A DNA stretch of 64,000 bases from Phycisphaerales bacterium Planc_01 (GTDB taxonomy: Bacteria; Planctomycetota; Phycisphaerae; Sedimentisphaerales; Anaerobacaceae): the NCBI GenBank assembly GCA_001603075.1, contig LVBB01000041.1, forward strand, positions 62,001-126,000, in the 5' to 3' direction. Below are positions 54,802-63,334 of this stretch, one piece after another (position 1 is the stretch's first letter; the number at the start of each line of letters is the position of its first letter). Both the position numbers and the translations under genes were made by a program. Under the pieces are notes generated by a model. That model saw only the letters and a program-made list of their open reading frames with translations. It was not told where the DNA came from and ran no database searches.

Positions 54802-55821
54802 TCAGGCGTTCGACCCGACCTCGGCGACCGGCCTTCGCCCTTTCGAATGAGCGCGGTTCGGCGCACTCTCGCCTTGCGGCGCAACGCGATGGACGTTCGT
54901 CTCGGGCTGCGTCACGTGTGTCGTTGCAGCACTGCGGCCTTTGACGGCCGCGACGTATTCACGCAGGAAGGCCAGGAAGATACCGAAGACGAACGCGACG
55001 GTGCCGGCCAGCACGCCCTTGGTGACGGTGCCGCGAGCGACCGGCAGTTCGGGCACGACGGCCTCGTCGAGCACCTGGAGGGTGGGCATGCTCTTGGCCT
55101 CTTCGATCTTGGCCAGCTCCGTTTCGCGGACGAGCAGCTCGTAGAGCATCTCCTGGATCTGGGCCTCGTGGGCGGGGGTGCTGTCGATCCGGCTGAGCCG
55201 GGTCTCGACCTCCTTGAGCCGGCCTTCGAGAAAGATGCGTTTGCTCGTCGCCTCGCCGGTCGAGATTCTCTTGTTCTGGCGGTCGAGCTCGGCGATATAG
55301 GCGTTGGCCATCGCGGCGGCCCGATTGGGATCGCGGTCGGTGACAGCGACCTTCACCACCCCCTCGTTGGTGGTCTTGATGCTGGTATTGCCCGCCAGCC
55401 GGCGGCGGGCCTTGGTCCGGTTCTCCACATTCTCGTAGGCATTCATCAAGTCGAACTGGTCGACGATGGTGTCGTAGACCTCGCGGCTCGTGAGGATCTC
55501 GACGTAGATGCTCGCGATACTGCCGCTGTCCAGGATGTTGCGGAACATCGAGCTGCCCAGTCCACCGAGAGCGCCGGCCATCGTCGACTGCTTCTGCAGC
55601 ATCTGCATCGGCGGGACGATCGTGGCGTTGGCCTGATAACGACGCGGCTGCAACAGCATGACACCTACCGTTGCCCCCATCGCCACGAAGGACAGCAGCA
55701 CGATCATCCAACGATGCCGCCAGACCACAAGCAGATAGTCGAACAGGTCGATCTCTTCGACGCCGACCTGTCCGGGTCCCTGCGGGGGCAAGCCACTCTG
55801 GTTTTCGTGCTGTGGAGCCAA
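54802..55821 (-). CDS. Chain-length determinant protein (Wzz type)
   Basis: This 339-residue polysaccharide co-polymerase has an N-terminal helix (about 36-58, WMIVLLSFVAMGATVGVMLL), a periplasmic domain with a coiled coil (GRLKEVETRLSRIDSTPAHE) and a C-terminal helix (near 285-305, GVLAGTVAFVFGIFLAFL). The Pro-rich LDEAVVPELPVARGT motif lies before the second helix. The cytoplasmic tail is short and lacks the Walker motifs of a Wzc kinase. It controls polymer length with Wzy and lies 25 bases after the export gene. Confidence 0.9.
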   Translation of the reverse strand: MAPQHENQSGLPPQGPGQVGVEEIDLFDYLLVVWRHRWMIVLLSFVAMGATVGVMLLQPRRYQANATIVPPMQMLQKQSTMAGALGGLGSSMFRNILDSGSIASIYVEILTSREVYDTIVDQFDLMNAYENVENRTKARRRLAGNTSIKTTNEGVVKVAVTDRDPNRAAAMANAYIAELDRQNKRISTGEATSKRIFLEGRLKEVETRLSRIDSTPAHEAQIQEMLYELLVRETELAKIEEAKSMPTLQVLDEAVVPELPVARGTVTKGVLAGTVAFVFGIFLAFLREYVAAVKGRSAATTHVTQPETNVHRVAPQGESAPNRAHSKGRRPVAEVGSNA

Positions 55822-55846
55822 TGTCGGCGTCCTTTCCTCAATCGGC

Positions 55847-58444
55847 TCAGATCGCGAACACTACGCCGGCGGCGACGGCGATCTGGAAGACGATCTGGGT
55901 GATATCCTTGGTGGTCTTGAGCCAGAAGTAACGGTCGAGTTTTCTGGGCACGACGATCGTGTCGCCGGGATCCAGCTCGACGTCCATGAAGCTGCCGAAC
56001 GACCACTGGTTGAACTCGTTGTCCCAGGAGACGAGCTTGCCGCGATTCTGCTGCCTGCTGATGACCGAGCCGTCGGCCTTGATGACGCTCACCTGCTTGG
56101 TGTCGGCGTCCCTGGTCATCCCGCCGACCCGGCGGAGATAGTAGTTGACCGTACCTTCGGCTTCATACAGCAGCGAGGTCTCGTTGAACACCTCGCCAAC
56201 GACGTGTACGACCCCGGGCGTTCGGGGAACGACCAGTTCGTCGCCATCCTCCATCTCGATGTCGTACCGTGTTCCGCGGAACTGCTCCAATGCGGCCAGT
56301 TTCACGACGACGCGTCCGGTGATCTCGCTCGCCCGAAGTCTGGCGAGCAGTTCCTTCTTGGCAGCGAGCGCCGCCTGCTGGCCTCTGATCGTCTCGGCAT
56401 CGAGGGCCGAGCCCATGGCCTGCTCGGCGCCGCCGAGCATGGACTCTTCCAGTTGACGAATCATCTGCTCCAGCCGTCGACGCTGGGTTTCTCTGGCGCT
56501 TTCACGGGTGAAGACGGCGCCCCTGAGATATGCCTGCTCCGTATAACCGCCGGCCCGCTCGATGAGCGAACTGAGGCTCTCGCCCCTCCGGATCGGGTAG
56601 CGGCCGGGGAAACGCACCTCCCCCAGGATCGCCACCGTTCGATCGAAGTCGAGTTCGGGAACGGGCCGCACGACCAGCGTGTCACGATCGGACAACAGGA
56701 TATTGTGCTCAGGGTCGCCCGCCAGGGCCCGGTTCAGATCGACGTCGATCTTCTCCGTGCTGACGCCGTCCTGGCTGATGTGTCGGCGCGTGACTTCGGC
56801 CGAGCGATGATACGCATCCTTCTTCAGCCCCCCCGCCGCGTCGATGAGGTCGCTGACGCGCATGTTGGGCACCAGCCGGTATTGGTTCGGGTCGAACACC
56901 ATGCCGGAGATCGTGGCAGTCCGGTAGTTCCTCTCGTCCCAACGGAAGATGCGAATCGTATCGTACTCGGCCAGCTCGATATTCTCTGCCGGCTCACCCG
57001 CCAGCAGTCTGCCAAGGTGAAACGGCAGGAAGGTCGGATGCAGGTCCGGGGGAACGAGACGCTCGATCTGACCGTGCTCGACGTTGGGCTGCGGCTGAAG
57101 AACGTCGTACGACGTCAGGACGTCAGCGAGGCACATGCCGGGCTTCCATTCATACTTGCCCTGCCGCTCGACGTGTCCTTCGAGATAGACCACGTCCCGC
57201 TCGCGGGCGGCCACGGAGAAGACCTTGACGACATCGCCGTCACGGACCGCGGTGTTCAGAGCCCGCTGCCGGTCCTCGTCGCCGGACGCATCGGCGAGAT
57301 TGAAATCCACCACAATCCTCTTGCGATGGTTCTCGATTCGTTCCACCTGCACGCGCTGAAGCCAACCGGCGAAGGTCACTCCTCCGGCCAGGTCAAGGGC
57401 CTGGCCCAGCGTCGTAGGACCGGCCATCTCGTAGATCGCCGGACGCTTGACGTTGCCGGCTATACCCGCCACAGGGCCGATCAACGGAATGAAGATCGTA
57501 TCCCCGTCCTGAAGCCGCACGTCTGTGCTGCGGTCTCCGCCCTGAAGGAAGTCGTACAGATCGATCTTGATCGGCTCGCTTCCACTGCGACGCAACTGGA
57601 TTGTCCTGAGGCTGCCGTTCCTGGACGGCCCCCCGGCGGCGACAAGGGCGTGGATCACAGTGGACAACGAACTGACCGTATAGCTGCCCGGCGTAGCCGC
57701 CTCGCCCACGACGAAGACGCGAATCACCCGGAGGCGATCCATCGCGATCGACATGCGGAAGTCGGTGTACTTGCGGGCCAGTTCATGTTGGAGGTAGCTT
57801 TCAAGTTCGCCGAACCTCATCCCCCAGACACGCAGCGCCCCGACCTGCGGCACGACGATCTGGCCGTCGCGATCGACCTGAAGGACGAACTGCGCGTCGA
57901 CCCGGCCCCAGAGTGTCACGCTGAAGCTGTCGCCGGGGCCGATCACGTAGTCCGGCCCGACCGGCACGTTGGAGACCGGGGCAAACGTGGAGACCGGTCG
58001 CTCGAAGACGTCGTATCCGAACTGCTGCAGTTGCGTGGACACCTCGGCGTCGATCTCACCGGCGATCAATCGCTCCATGGCCGACGGCTTTCGCTCAATG
58101 GCCTGACCGGTCGGCTGGGGCAACTCCAGATCGTTGGGCTCCGATTCCGGCGGAGTCGCCAACGGCTTGATCAGATCGGAAGCCCGCCACGCGTCGATTC
58201 TGCTCACGTCGGGCAGCGTCCGCTCGGCAGCCGGGCTCGGCGCGGCCGGACGAGGGACCTGCTGCGCCACGGCAGCTCCACCGGCCAGAAGGCACCATCC
58301 CAGCGCCGTCAGCGCCAAGCCCCGCAGCCGCCCCCTGGCGAACGACCGGATCGGCGTCTTGTTCGGCGCTCGACACGGGACGGCGACGCCGGCGCCCCTT
58401 CGATCCGTCAATCCACTCCGGGACAAGGACTCACCGGATTCCAT
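55847..58444 (-). CDS. Polysaccharide export protein with several SLBB domains (Wza-like)
   Basis: This 865-residue protein has an export signal inside an extended N-terminus (hydrophobic LRGLALTALGWCLLAGGAAV near 41-60). A Poly_export domain (PF02563-like, VGPDYVIGPGDSFSVTLWGR and following) is next, then about five SLBB-type units, recognised by RP(A/G)-Y and L-x-A-L-x-L-AGG patterns (VFVVGEAATPGSYTV, IAGNVKRPAIYEM, EVRFPGRYPIRRGESL, VHVVGEVFNETSLL). A coiled-coil segment lies near 700-745. It is twice the length of E. coli Wza because of the extra SLBB units. AGGAG is 6 bases before the ATG. The first gene of the locus. Confidence 0.9.
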   Translation of the reverse strand: MESGESLSRSGLTDRRGAGVAVPCRAPNKTPIRSFARGRLRGLALTALGWCLLAGGAAVAQQVPRPAAPSPAAERTLPDVSRIDAWRASDLIKPLATPPESEPNDLELPQPTGQAIERKPSAMERLIAGEIDAEVSTQLQQFGYDVFERPVSTFAPVSNVPVGPDYVIGPGDSFSVTLWGRVDAQFVLQVDRDGQIVVPQVGALRVWGMRFGELESYLQHELARKYTDFRMSIAMDRLRVIRVFVVGEAATPGSYTVSSLSTVIHALVAAGGPSRNGSLRTIQLRRSGSEPIKIDLYDFLQGGDRSTDVRLQDGDTIFIPLIGPVAGIAGNVKRPAIYEMAGPTTLGQALDLAGGVTFAGWLQRVQVERIENHRKRIVVDFNLADASGDEDRQRALNTAVRDGDVVKVFSVAARERDVVYLEGHVERQGKYEWKPGMCLADVLTSYDVLQPQPNVEHGQIERLVPPDLHPTFLPFHLGRLLAGEPAENIELAEYDTIRIFRWDERNYRTATISGMVFDPNQYRLVPNMRVSDLIDAAGGLKKDAYHRSAEVTRRHISQDGVSTEKIDVDLNRALAGDPEHNILLSDRDTLVVRPVPELDFDRTVAILGEVRFPGRYPIRRGESLSSLIERAGGYTEQAYLRGAVFTRESARETQRRRLEQMIRQLEESMLGGAEQAMGSALDAETIRGQQAALAAKKELLARLRASEITGRVVVKLAALEQFRGTRYDIEMEDGDELVVPRTPGVVHVVGEVFNETSLLYEAEGTVNYYLRRVGGMTRDADTKQVSVIKADGSVISRQQNRGKLVSWDNEFNQWSFGSFMDVELDPGDTIVVPRKLDRYFWLKTTKDITQIVFQIAVAAGVVFAI

Positions 58445-58838
58445 TCCAGACTCCTCATGCATCGTAACCGCACGATCCCCATATCGCGGTCCGCCAGCCC
58501 CGGTTTCTGGGGGACCGACCGTTGCGAAAAGCATTCGTGGACATATTCTGCCGGGCTCGCCCATCCGCCGCCGCGTTGACGGACCACCGATGGTGCGGGG
58601 CGAGTCCCCATTGTCAAGATCGTTTCCACAATAGCCGGCGCCGTCGCGGCGCGCATCGCAACCGAGACAACACTGGCTCCATGGCATTTATCGGACAACG
58701 ACCACGCAAATCTTCACTTGTTTGAGAGAATTGTGGGTTGCCCCACGCAAACATTCATCTTGACCGTTCCTCCAGGATGCCCTATGTTTGCGTCCGCTGT
58801 GGAAAGGACTCGCTCGAAGAACAGTATTGACTGAGGCC
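58445..58838. other. Divergent promoter region between wza-like and wzi-like genes
   Basis: About 390 bases hold the plus-strand promoter at 58760-58788. On the minus strand there is a sequence TCCGATAA (58695-58688) like a sigma-28 -10, but its -35 is poor. No gene is supported. Confidence 0.45.
58760..58788 (+). promoter_or_regulatory. Sigma-70-type promoter for the Wzi-like gene
   Basis: TTGACC (58760-58765), 17-nt spacer, TATGTT (58783-58788). The coding start is at 58839. Confidence 0.55.
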
Positions 58839-60338
58839 ATGCGAAGGATTGCGGCGTCTCTCATCTTGATCGCTCTGTCGGCACCGCCGTGTTCGGCGCT
58901 GGTATCGACCAATGTCCCTCTCGATCACTGGAGCTATGCGGCTGTGGACAAACTGGCCGGCTACGGCCTGATCGACAGCGCCATGCTCACCGTCAAACCC
59001 ATCTCGCGCGTCGAGATGGCCCGGCACATCGCGCAGGCCACACGGAAACTCCAACGCATGACCGATGCCCCGGAGGTGCTTTCCAGCATCCTCGACCGCC
59101 TCACGGATGAATTCAAAGGGGACCTGGTCCTGATCGGCGTCCTCGACGGCGCACACAGCGAGGCCTTCGTCAAGCCCGTGGAGGATCCCTATGTTCGGTT
59201 TCTCCACGCCGACCGCAGACCCGACATGGAGAACGTCCGGGGCGATACGTTCGAATCGGGCTCCAACTATCGGGCCGGTTTCGCCTCGCGCATCAGGCTC
59301 TGGGAACGCGCCGCATTCTATCTGCACCCGGAATTCGGCATCGCCTCGGCCGATTCCGATGCCGACATCCGGCTGATCGAGGGATACGGCAAGGTGCAGG
59401 GCGGACCGTTCGAGGTGCAGGTTGGAAAGGATTCTCTCTGGTGGGGTCCGGGATATCGCGGCTCGATCCTCATGAGCAACAACGCCCAACCGCTGACCAT
59501 GGTCAAGGTGACCAACCCACAGCCCATGCAGTTGCCGTGGGTCCTGCGTCACCTGGGACTCTTCCGGGCCCAGTGGTTTCTGGGCGAACTGGAGGAGGAC
59601 CGATTCATCCCCAATGCGCGCCTGTCGGGCGTCCGTCTGAATTTCAAACCCCTTCCCGTCTGGGAGGTGGGTTTCTCCCGCGTGTTCATGTTCGGCGGAC
59701 GGGGGATGTCGAGTGTGGGCCTGTTCGACTACGGCAAGCTGCTGCTGGCCGTGAGCAATCAGGAGAAGGACAACCAGATCGCCGGGTTCGACACAGCCGT
59801 CCTGCTGCCTCTGGCCGATCTCCCCTACTGTGGCGGCCTTCCACTGCGCTCCGTCAAGCTCTATGTGGACGCCGCGGGAGAGGACGAGGCCGGCGGCATG
59901 CCCAGCAACTGGGGCGCCCTCGGTGGGATCCAGCTAAACGACCTCTTCAAGACCGGGCGGACCGACCTCCGCATCGAATACGCCGACAATCATGTCTCCG
60001 GCAAACCCAACGTCTTCTACGGACACAGCATCTACCGGTCGGGATACACCTACAAGGGGCGGGTGATGGGCCACTTCATGGGGACGGACTCGAGAAGCGT
60101 CTTCGTGCAACTGTCGCACTATCTGACGAACGACATCGTCATCGGTCTGTCGTACGACCGCCTGACACACAATCTGTCAAACAGCGATCACCCGGGCGTA
60201 GACATCGTTCAATGCGATCTGACCACATTCGCCTGGCCAAACTGGCAGATCGCGGCAGGTTATCGATATGAGGATGGCAAGGGCTTGGGCTACACCGACA
60301 ACCACATCGTCCAGGTCCAGTTGATCCACGACTTCTGA
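58839..60338 (+). CDS. Wzi-like outer-membrane capsule assembly protein with SLH-like N-terminus
   Basis: This 499-residue protein has a signal peptide (1-20). An N-terminal segment (about 28-70, DHWSYAAVDKLAGYGLIDSA with ISRVEMARHI) resembles one S-layer homology unit. The rest is rich in amphipathic strands and fits the Wzi/CAP-assembly beta-barrel family, with VQVGKDSLWWGPGYRGSILM as the conserved block and a terminal Phe typical of outer-membrane barrels (VQLIHDF). Wzi anchors or organises capsule at the cell surface. It is divergent from the export gene. The ATG at 58839 starts the signal peptide. Confidence 0.85.
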   Translation: MRRIAASLILIALSAPPCSALVSTNVPLDHWSYAAVDKLAGYGLIDSAMLTVKPISRVEMARHIAQATRKLQRMTDAPEVLSSILDRLTDEFKGDLVLIGVLDGAHSEAFVKPVEDPYVRFLHADRRPDMENVRGDTFESGSNYRAGFASRIRLWERAAFYLHPEFGIASADSDADIRLIEGYGKVQGGPFEVQVGKDSLWWGPGYRGSILMSNNAQPLTMVKVTNPQPMQLPWVLRHLGLFRAQWFLGELEEDRFIPNARLSGVRLNFKPLPVWEVGFSRVFMFGGRGMSSVGLFDYGKLLLAVSNQEKDNQIAGFDTAVLLPLADLPYCGGLPLRSVKLYVDAAGEDEAGGMPSNWGALGGIQLNDLFKTGRTDLRIEYADNHVSGKPNVFYGHSIYRSGYTYKGRVMGHFMGTDSRSVFVQLSHYLTNDIVIGLSYDRLTHNLSNSDHPGVDIVQCDLTTFAWPNWQIAAGYRYEDGKGLGYTDNHIVQVQLIHDF

Positions 60339-60402
60339 TGCCGTCTGTCGCCTGCAGGGGCGACGCGGGGATCCGGCGGAATGACGTCGGAAGACGCTGA
60401 GT

Positions 60403-60762
60403 CTATCCCGTGATGGTCTTCCAACTGAGGTTCAACTCTTCGAGCAACGCGATGACTTCCTGGATCATCTGGGGATCGCGCTGGGTGTTCGCCTGCCCCA
60501 GACGCCGTCCCATGAATACGTAGAGCTTACGCAGGTTCTCGGCGATCTCGCCTCCGGCCTCCATATCCAGTACCGCGTTGAGTTCGTTGATGATGTCCTG
60601 AGCGCGGTTGATGTACTGCCCCTTGGCCGCGTAGTTCTGCGCCTCCAGTTCCCGGATAGCCAGCTTGAGGAACTTGATCGCCCCGTCATACAGCATGACG
60701 ATCAAGCGACCCTTGCTCTGCGTGCCGACGGCAGCTTCCTTGTATGCGGCGATTCCGTTCAT
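60403..60762 (-). CDS. fliS: Flagellar export chaperone FliS
   Basis: This 119-residue helical protein binds the flagellin C-terminus and prevents early polymerisation. It begins MNGIAAYKEAAVGTQSKGRL and continues with LIVMLYDGAIKFLKLAIREL, the diagnostic FliS block, then LNAVLDMEAGGEIAENL. GAGGG lies 8 bases before the ATG. It follows the flagellin gene on the same strand. Confidence 0.93.
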   Translation of the reverse strand: MNGIAAYKEAAVGTQSKGRLIVMLYDGAIKFLKLAIRELEAQNYAAKGQYINRAQDIINELNAVLDMEAGGEIAENLRKLYVFMGRRLGQANTQRDPQMIQEVIALLEELNLSWKTITG

Positions 60763-60868
60763 GGTAATGCCCTCGTCAAAGACATCGGCCTCCGGGTCCC
60801 TGGAGACAGCGGTTCACTGCCTGATAAGGCCCCAAGGCAGACGGGCCCGACAGAGATTCTCATGGATA

Positions 60869-60902
60869 GGGAGATGGCTGACATCCTCATCAGCCATCTC
60901 CC
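60869..60902 (-). terminator. Hairpin after flagellin
   Basis: A 13-bp perfect stem, GGGAGATGGCTGA with TCAGCCATCTCCC, around an 8-nt loop lies just after the flagellin stop. There is no T tract, so it may stabilise the flagellin mRNA or attenuate read-through into fliS. Confidence 0.6.
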
Positions 60903-60935
60903 TCTATGTGCGATGTGATGCGACTGCCGAGAGAA

Positions 60936-61745
60936 TTACCTCAGCAGCGTCAGGGCCATCTGCGGGATCGAGTTGGCCTGCGCCAGCATCGAGGCACCGG
61001 CCTGCGACAGCACCTGGTTCCGGGTCAACGTCGCCATTTCCGTGGCCACGTCGACGTCCGAAATGCGCGACTCGGCGGTCATCAGGTTCTCGGCCTGAAT
61101 CCCGAGCACCTCGCCGGTGGATTCCAGACGGTTGATCATGTAACCGAACTTGGCCCGCGCGGTGTCCTTGGCGTTGATCGCGCTGTCGAGCGCGGTCAAA
61201 GCGGATCGCGCGCTGCCGGCCGTGGTGATCGACAGAGCCGTCAGGCCTAGGGACGAGGCATCCAGCTTGTCGCCCGTGATGTCGATCTTGTCGGTCTCAT
61301 TGCCGAAGTGGATCGATACGGTCGCCGAGTTGTTGAGCATCTTGATGCCGTTGAAATCGGTCGCCCCGGCGATACGGGTGATTTCGTCGGCCATCTCGGA
61401 GAACTCATTGTCCATGATGACCCGCTGGGCCGACGAGTACGAGCCCGTGGCGGCCTGCTCGGCAAGCTGCTGCATACGGACCATCAGGTTATCGATGGTC
61501 TGCAAGGCACCTTCCATGGTTTGCAGCAGGCTCACGCCGTCCTGGGCGTTCCGCGAACCCTGCTGCAGGACCGCGATGTTGGCCCGCATCAACTCGCGGA
61601 CGGCCATACCGGCCGCGTCATCGCTGGCGCTGTTGATGCGCAGACCGGACGACAGCCTCTCCACCGATGTGGCCAGGTTGTCGTAGCTCATCCCCAGATA
61701 CCGGGCGGCGTTCGCGGCCATAAGGTTGTTCTTGATTGCTAACAT
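60936..61745 (-). CDS. fliC: Flagellin
   Basis: This 269-residue short flagellin has N-terminal D0/D1 (LAIKNNLMAANAARYLGMSY, then LSSGLRINSASDDAAGMAVR), a reduced central region (about 140-185) and C-terminal D1/D0 (ARAKFGYMINRLESTGEVLG ... MALTLLR). AAGGAG precedes the ATG and a sigma-28 promoter lies upstream. Ser/Thr residues in the central part could be glycosylated by the neighbouring glycosyltransferase. Confidence 0.96.
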   Translation of the reverse strand: MLAIKNNLMAANAARYLGMSYDNLATSVERLSSGLRINSASDDAAGMAVRELMRANIAVLQQGSRNAQDGVSLLQTMEGALQTIDNLMVRMQQLAEQAATGSYSSAQRVIMDNEFSEMADEITRIAGATDFNGIKMLNNSATVSIHFGNETDKIDITGDKLDASSLGLTALSITTAGSARSALTALDSAINAKDTARAKFGYMINRLESTGEVLGIQAENLMTAESRISDVDVATEMATLTRNQVLSQAGASMLAQANSIPQMALTLLR

Positions 61746-62259
61746 GTTTCCATCTCCTTTTTGACAAAGACCCCAATTTGGCCCCTATTCGTTTGCTCGC
61801 TTGTCAACACATCCACTCACAGTCTTTCCGACATTCACAGGTCATTATCGTCCAAAGCCACCGGGACTTAAGGCAGCGAAGGCTCCGGAAGTGGCACAAA
61901 AGCGCCCAGACCCCTAAAACCCCGGCTGGCGGCACTGATATCGCCGGACCGGCCGGCCGGCCCAGGCACAATTCTTCACGAAAAAGTTCAGGAATCCTCT
62001 TCCGGACGGGAGCGAATCCTCGGATCGCGCCGTTTGCCTGCGATCCTCCTGGCCCTCGGCGGATTCCCAATCGATCGACGGTCGCATCAGACGGGTTTTT
62101 TCATGCAAATCCTCGCTGATGCCGATAATGTCTGAGTTGGCATCGCACGGGGGGCATCCGCCTGACCAGGGCCTGGACGCCCGACTGTCATCGGCGCCCG
62201 ACGCGACAACGAGCCTCGCCCAGAAACCCCTGGGGGAGAATCACAGGAATGTGGATGGC
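61746..62259. other. Divergent region between flagellin and glycosyltransferase genes
   Basis: It holds the flagellin leader and sigma-28 promoter. No gene is supported. The glycosyltransferase open frame extends upstream to 62119, so its start could lie in this region. Confidence 0.45.
61845..61871 (-). promoter_or_regulatory. Sigma-28 (FliA) promoter of flagellin
   Basis: On the minus strand: TTAAGTCC (61871-61864), 11-nt spacer, GACGATAA (61852-61845). The -10 matches 7 of 8 positions of GCCGATAA, the spacer is exact, and the -35 matches 5 of 8. The leader is about 90 nt. Confidence 0.8.
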
Positions 62260-63315
62260 ATGACAGACAACACGACACCGGCACAAGCCAAGACCCTGCT
62301 GGTCTTTAATTGCCACGAACCGTGGGTCCACCAACTCGGAGTACTGGGCTATCGGCTGGACATCATTGTCGGTCTGAAAGGCAAGTACAATCGGGGTTGG
62401 GACGAACGCATGCGTCCGTTGCCGGCCAATGCGCGTCTGCTCACTCTGCCCGAAGCGCTCCAGTCGCCGACACATTACTATTGCATCGTCACGCATAACG
62501 TGGCCGATCTCCTGGACGCGCGTGTGCGTCCTGAGCCCAGGGTCCTCGTGCTGCACCATACCCTGGAAGGGCGTATCCGGGAGGAAGGCGCCACTTGCGA
62601 CCCGCACCAATTGAAGGACATGCTCCACAAGTATGTCGAACTGGTGGGGGCCCACGTCGTCGCCACCTCGATGTTCAAGGGCGAGTCCTGGGGCTTTTTC
62701 GACGACATCGTCCACTTTGGTATCGATGTCAACGCCTACCTGCCCTACTCCGGAGAGAAGGCTCGCGGCCTGCGCATCTGCAACTTCATCAGTTCGCGCC
62801 AACAGATTCTGCGATGGGACTTTCACGAAAGGGCCTTTGAGGGGATTCCCGTAACGCTGGTGGGGCACAACCCGGACCTGCCGGGCGTTCGGGCCGCCCG
62901 GGACTGGGACGATCTGAAGAAGACGCTCCAGTCGCACCGCTTCTATATCCACACGGCCGATCCGCTCCTCGAAGCAGGTCACAATATGGCCAGCGCCGAG
63001 GCCATGGCCGCCGGATTGCCCGTGCTTGGAAATCGACATCCCACCTCACCCATCCGGCACGGCATCAGCGGGTTTCTGAGCGACAACGCCAGGGAATTGC
63101 AGCACTACGCAAGAATCCTCCTGGACGACCGGGACCTTGCAGCCCTGATGGGCCAGCAGGCACGAAAGACCGTGGTGGAAAGGTTCTCCCTGACGCGATT
63201 CAAGCATGCGTTCACACGATCCATCGAGATCGCTCGACGCAAGTGGTACACCCGGAAGGTCGATCCGGCCGCAATCTCCGGCTCCTCCCGGCCTCCCGTC
63301 ACAATCGGTCGCTGA
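62260..63315 (+). CDS. Glycosyltransferase beside flagellin
   Basis: This 351-residue GT-B-like glycosyltransferase has an N-terminal half beginning TLLVFNCHEPWVHQLGVLGY. The C-terminal half has FYIHTADPLLEAGHNMASAE and AMAAGLPVLG, in the style of the GT4/GT1 E-x-x-x-x-A-x-G donor site. Its position, divergent from flagellin and next to fliS/fliK, suggests flagellin glycosylation, but this is inference. The ATG at 62260 was chosen where similarity begins. The frame is open to 62119. Confidence 0.75.
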   Translation: MTDNTTPAQAKTLLVFNCHEPWVHQLGVLGYRLDIIVGLKGKYNRGWDERMRPLPANARLLTLPEALQSPTHYYCIVTHNVADLLDARVRPEPRVLVLHHTLEGRIREEGATCDPHQLKDMLHKYVELVGAHVVATSMFKGESWGFFDDIVHFGIDVNAYLPYSGEKARGLRICNFISSRQQILRWDFHERAFEGIPVTLVGHNPDLPGVRAARDWDDLKKTLQSHRFYIHTADPLLEAGHNMASAEAMAAGLPVLGNRHPTSPIRHGISGFLSDNARELQHYARILLDDRDLAALMGQQARKTVVERFSLTRFKHAFTRSIEIARRKWYTRKVDPAAISGSSRPPVTIGR

Positions 63316-63334
63316 GACCTCGTGTCCCGCCCGA

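Noticed and set aside
56204-58579. 791-residue plus-strand open frame
   Set aside because: It is antisense to the SLBB export protein, which carries several recognisable domains.
58688-58720. Sigma-28 promoter for the export gene
   Set aside because: TCCGATAA fits the -10, but the -35 at the required distance is poor, and control of the polysaccharide locus by FliA has no other support here.
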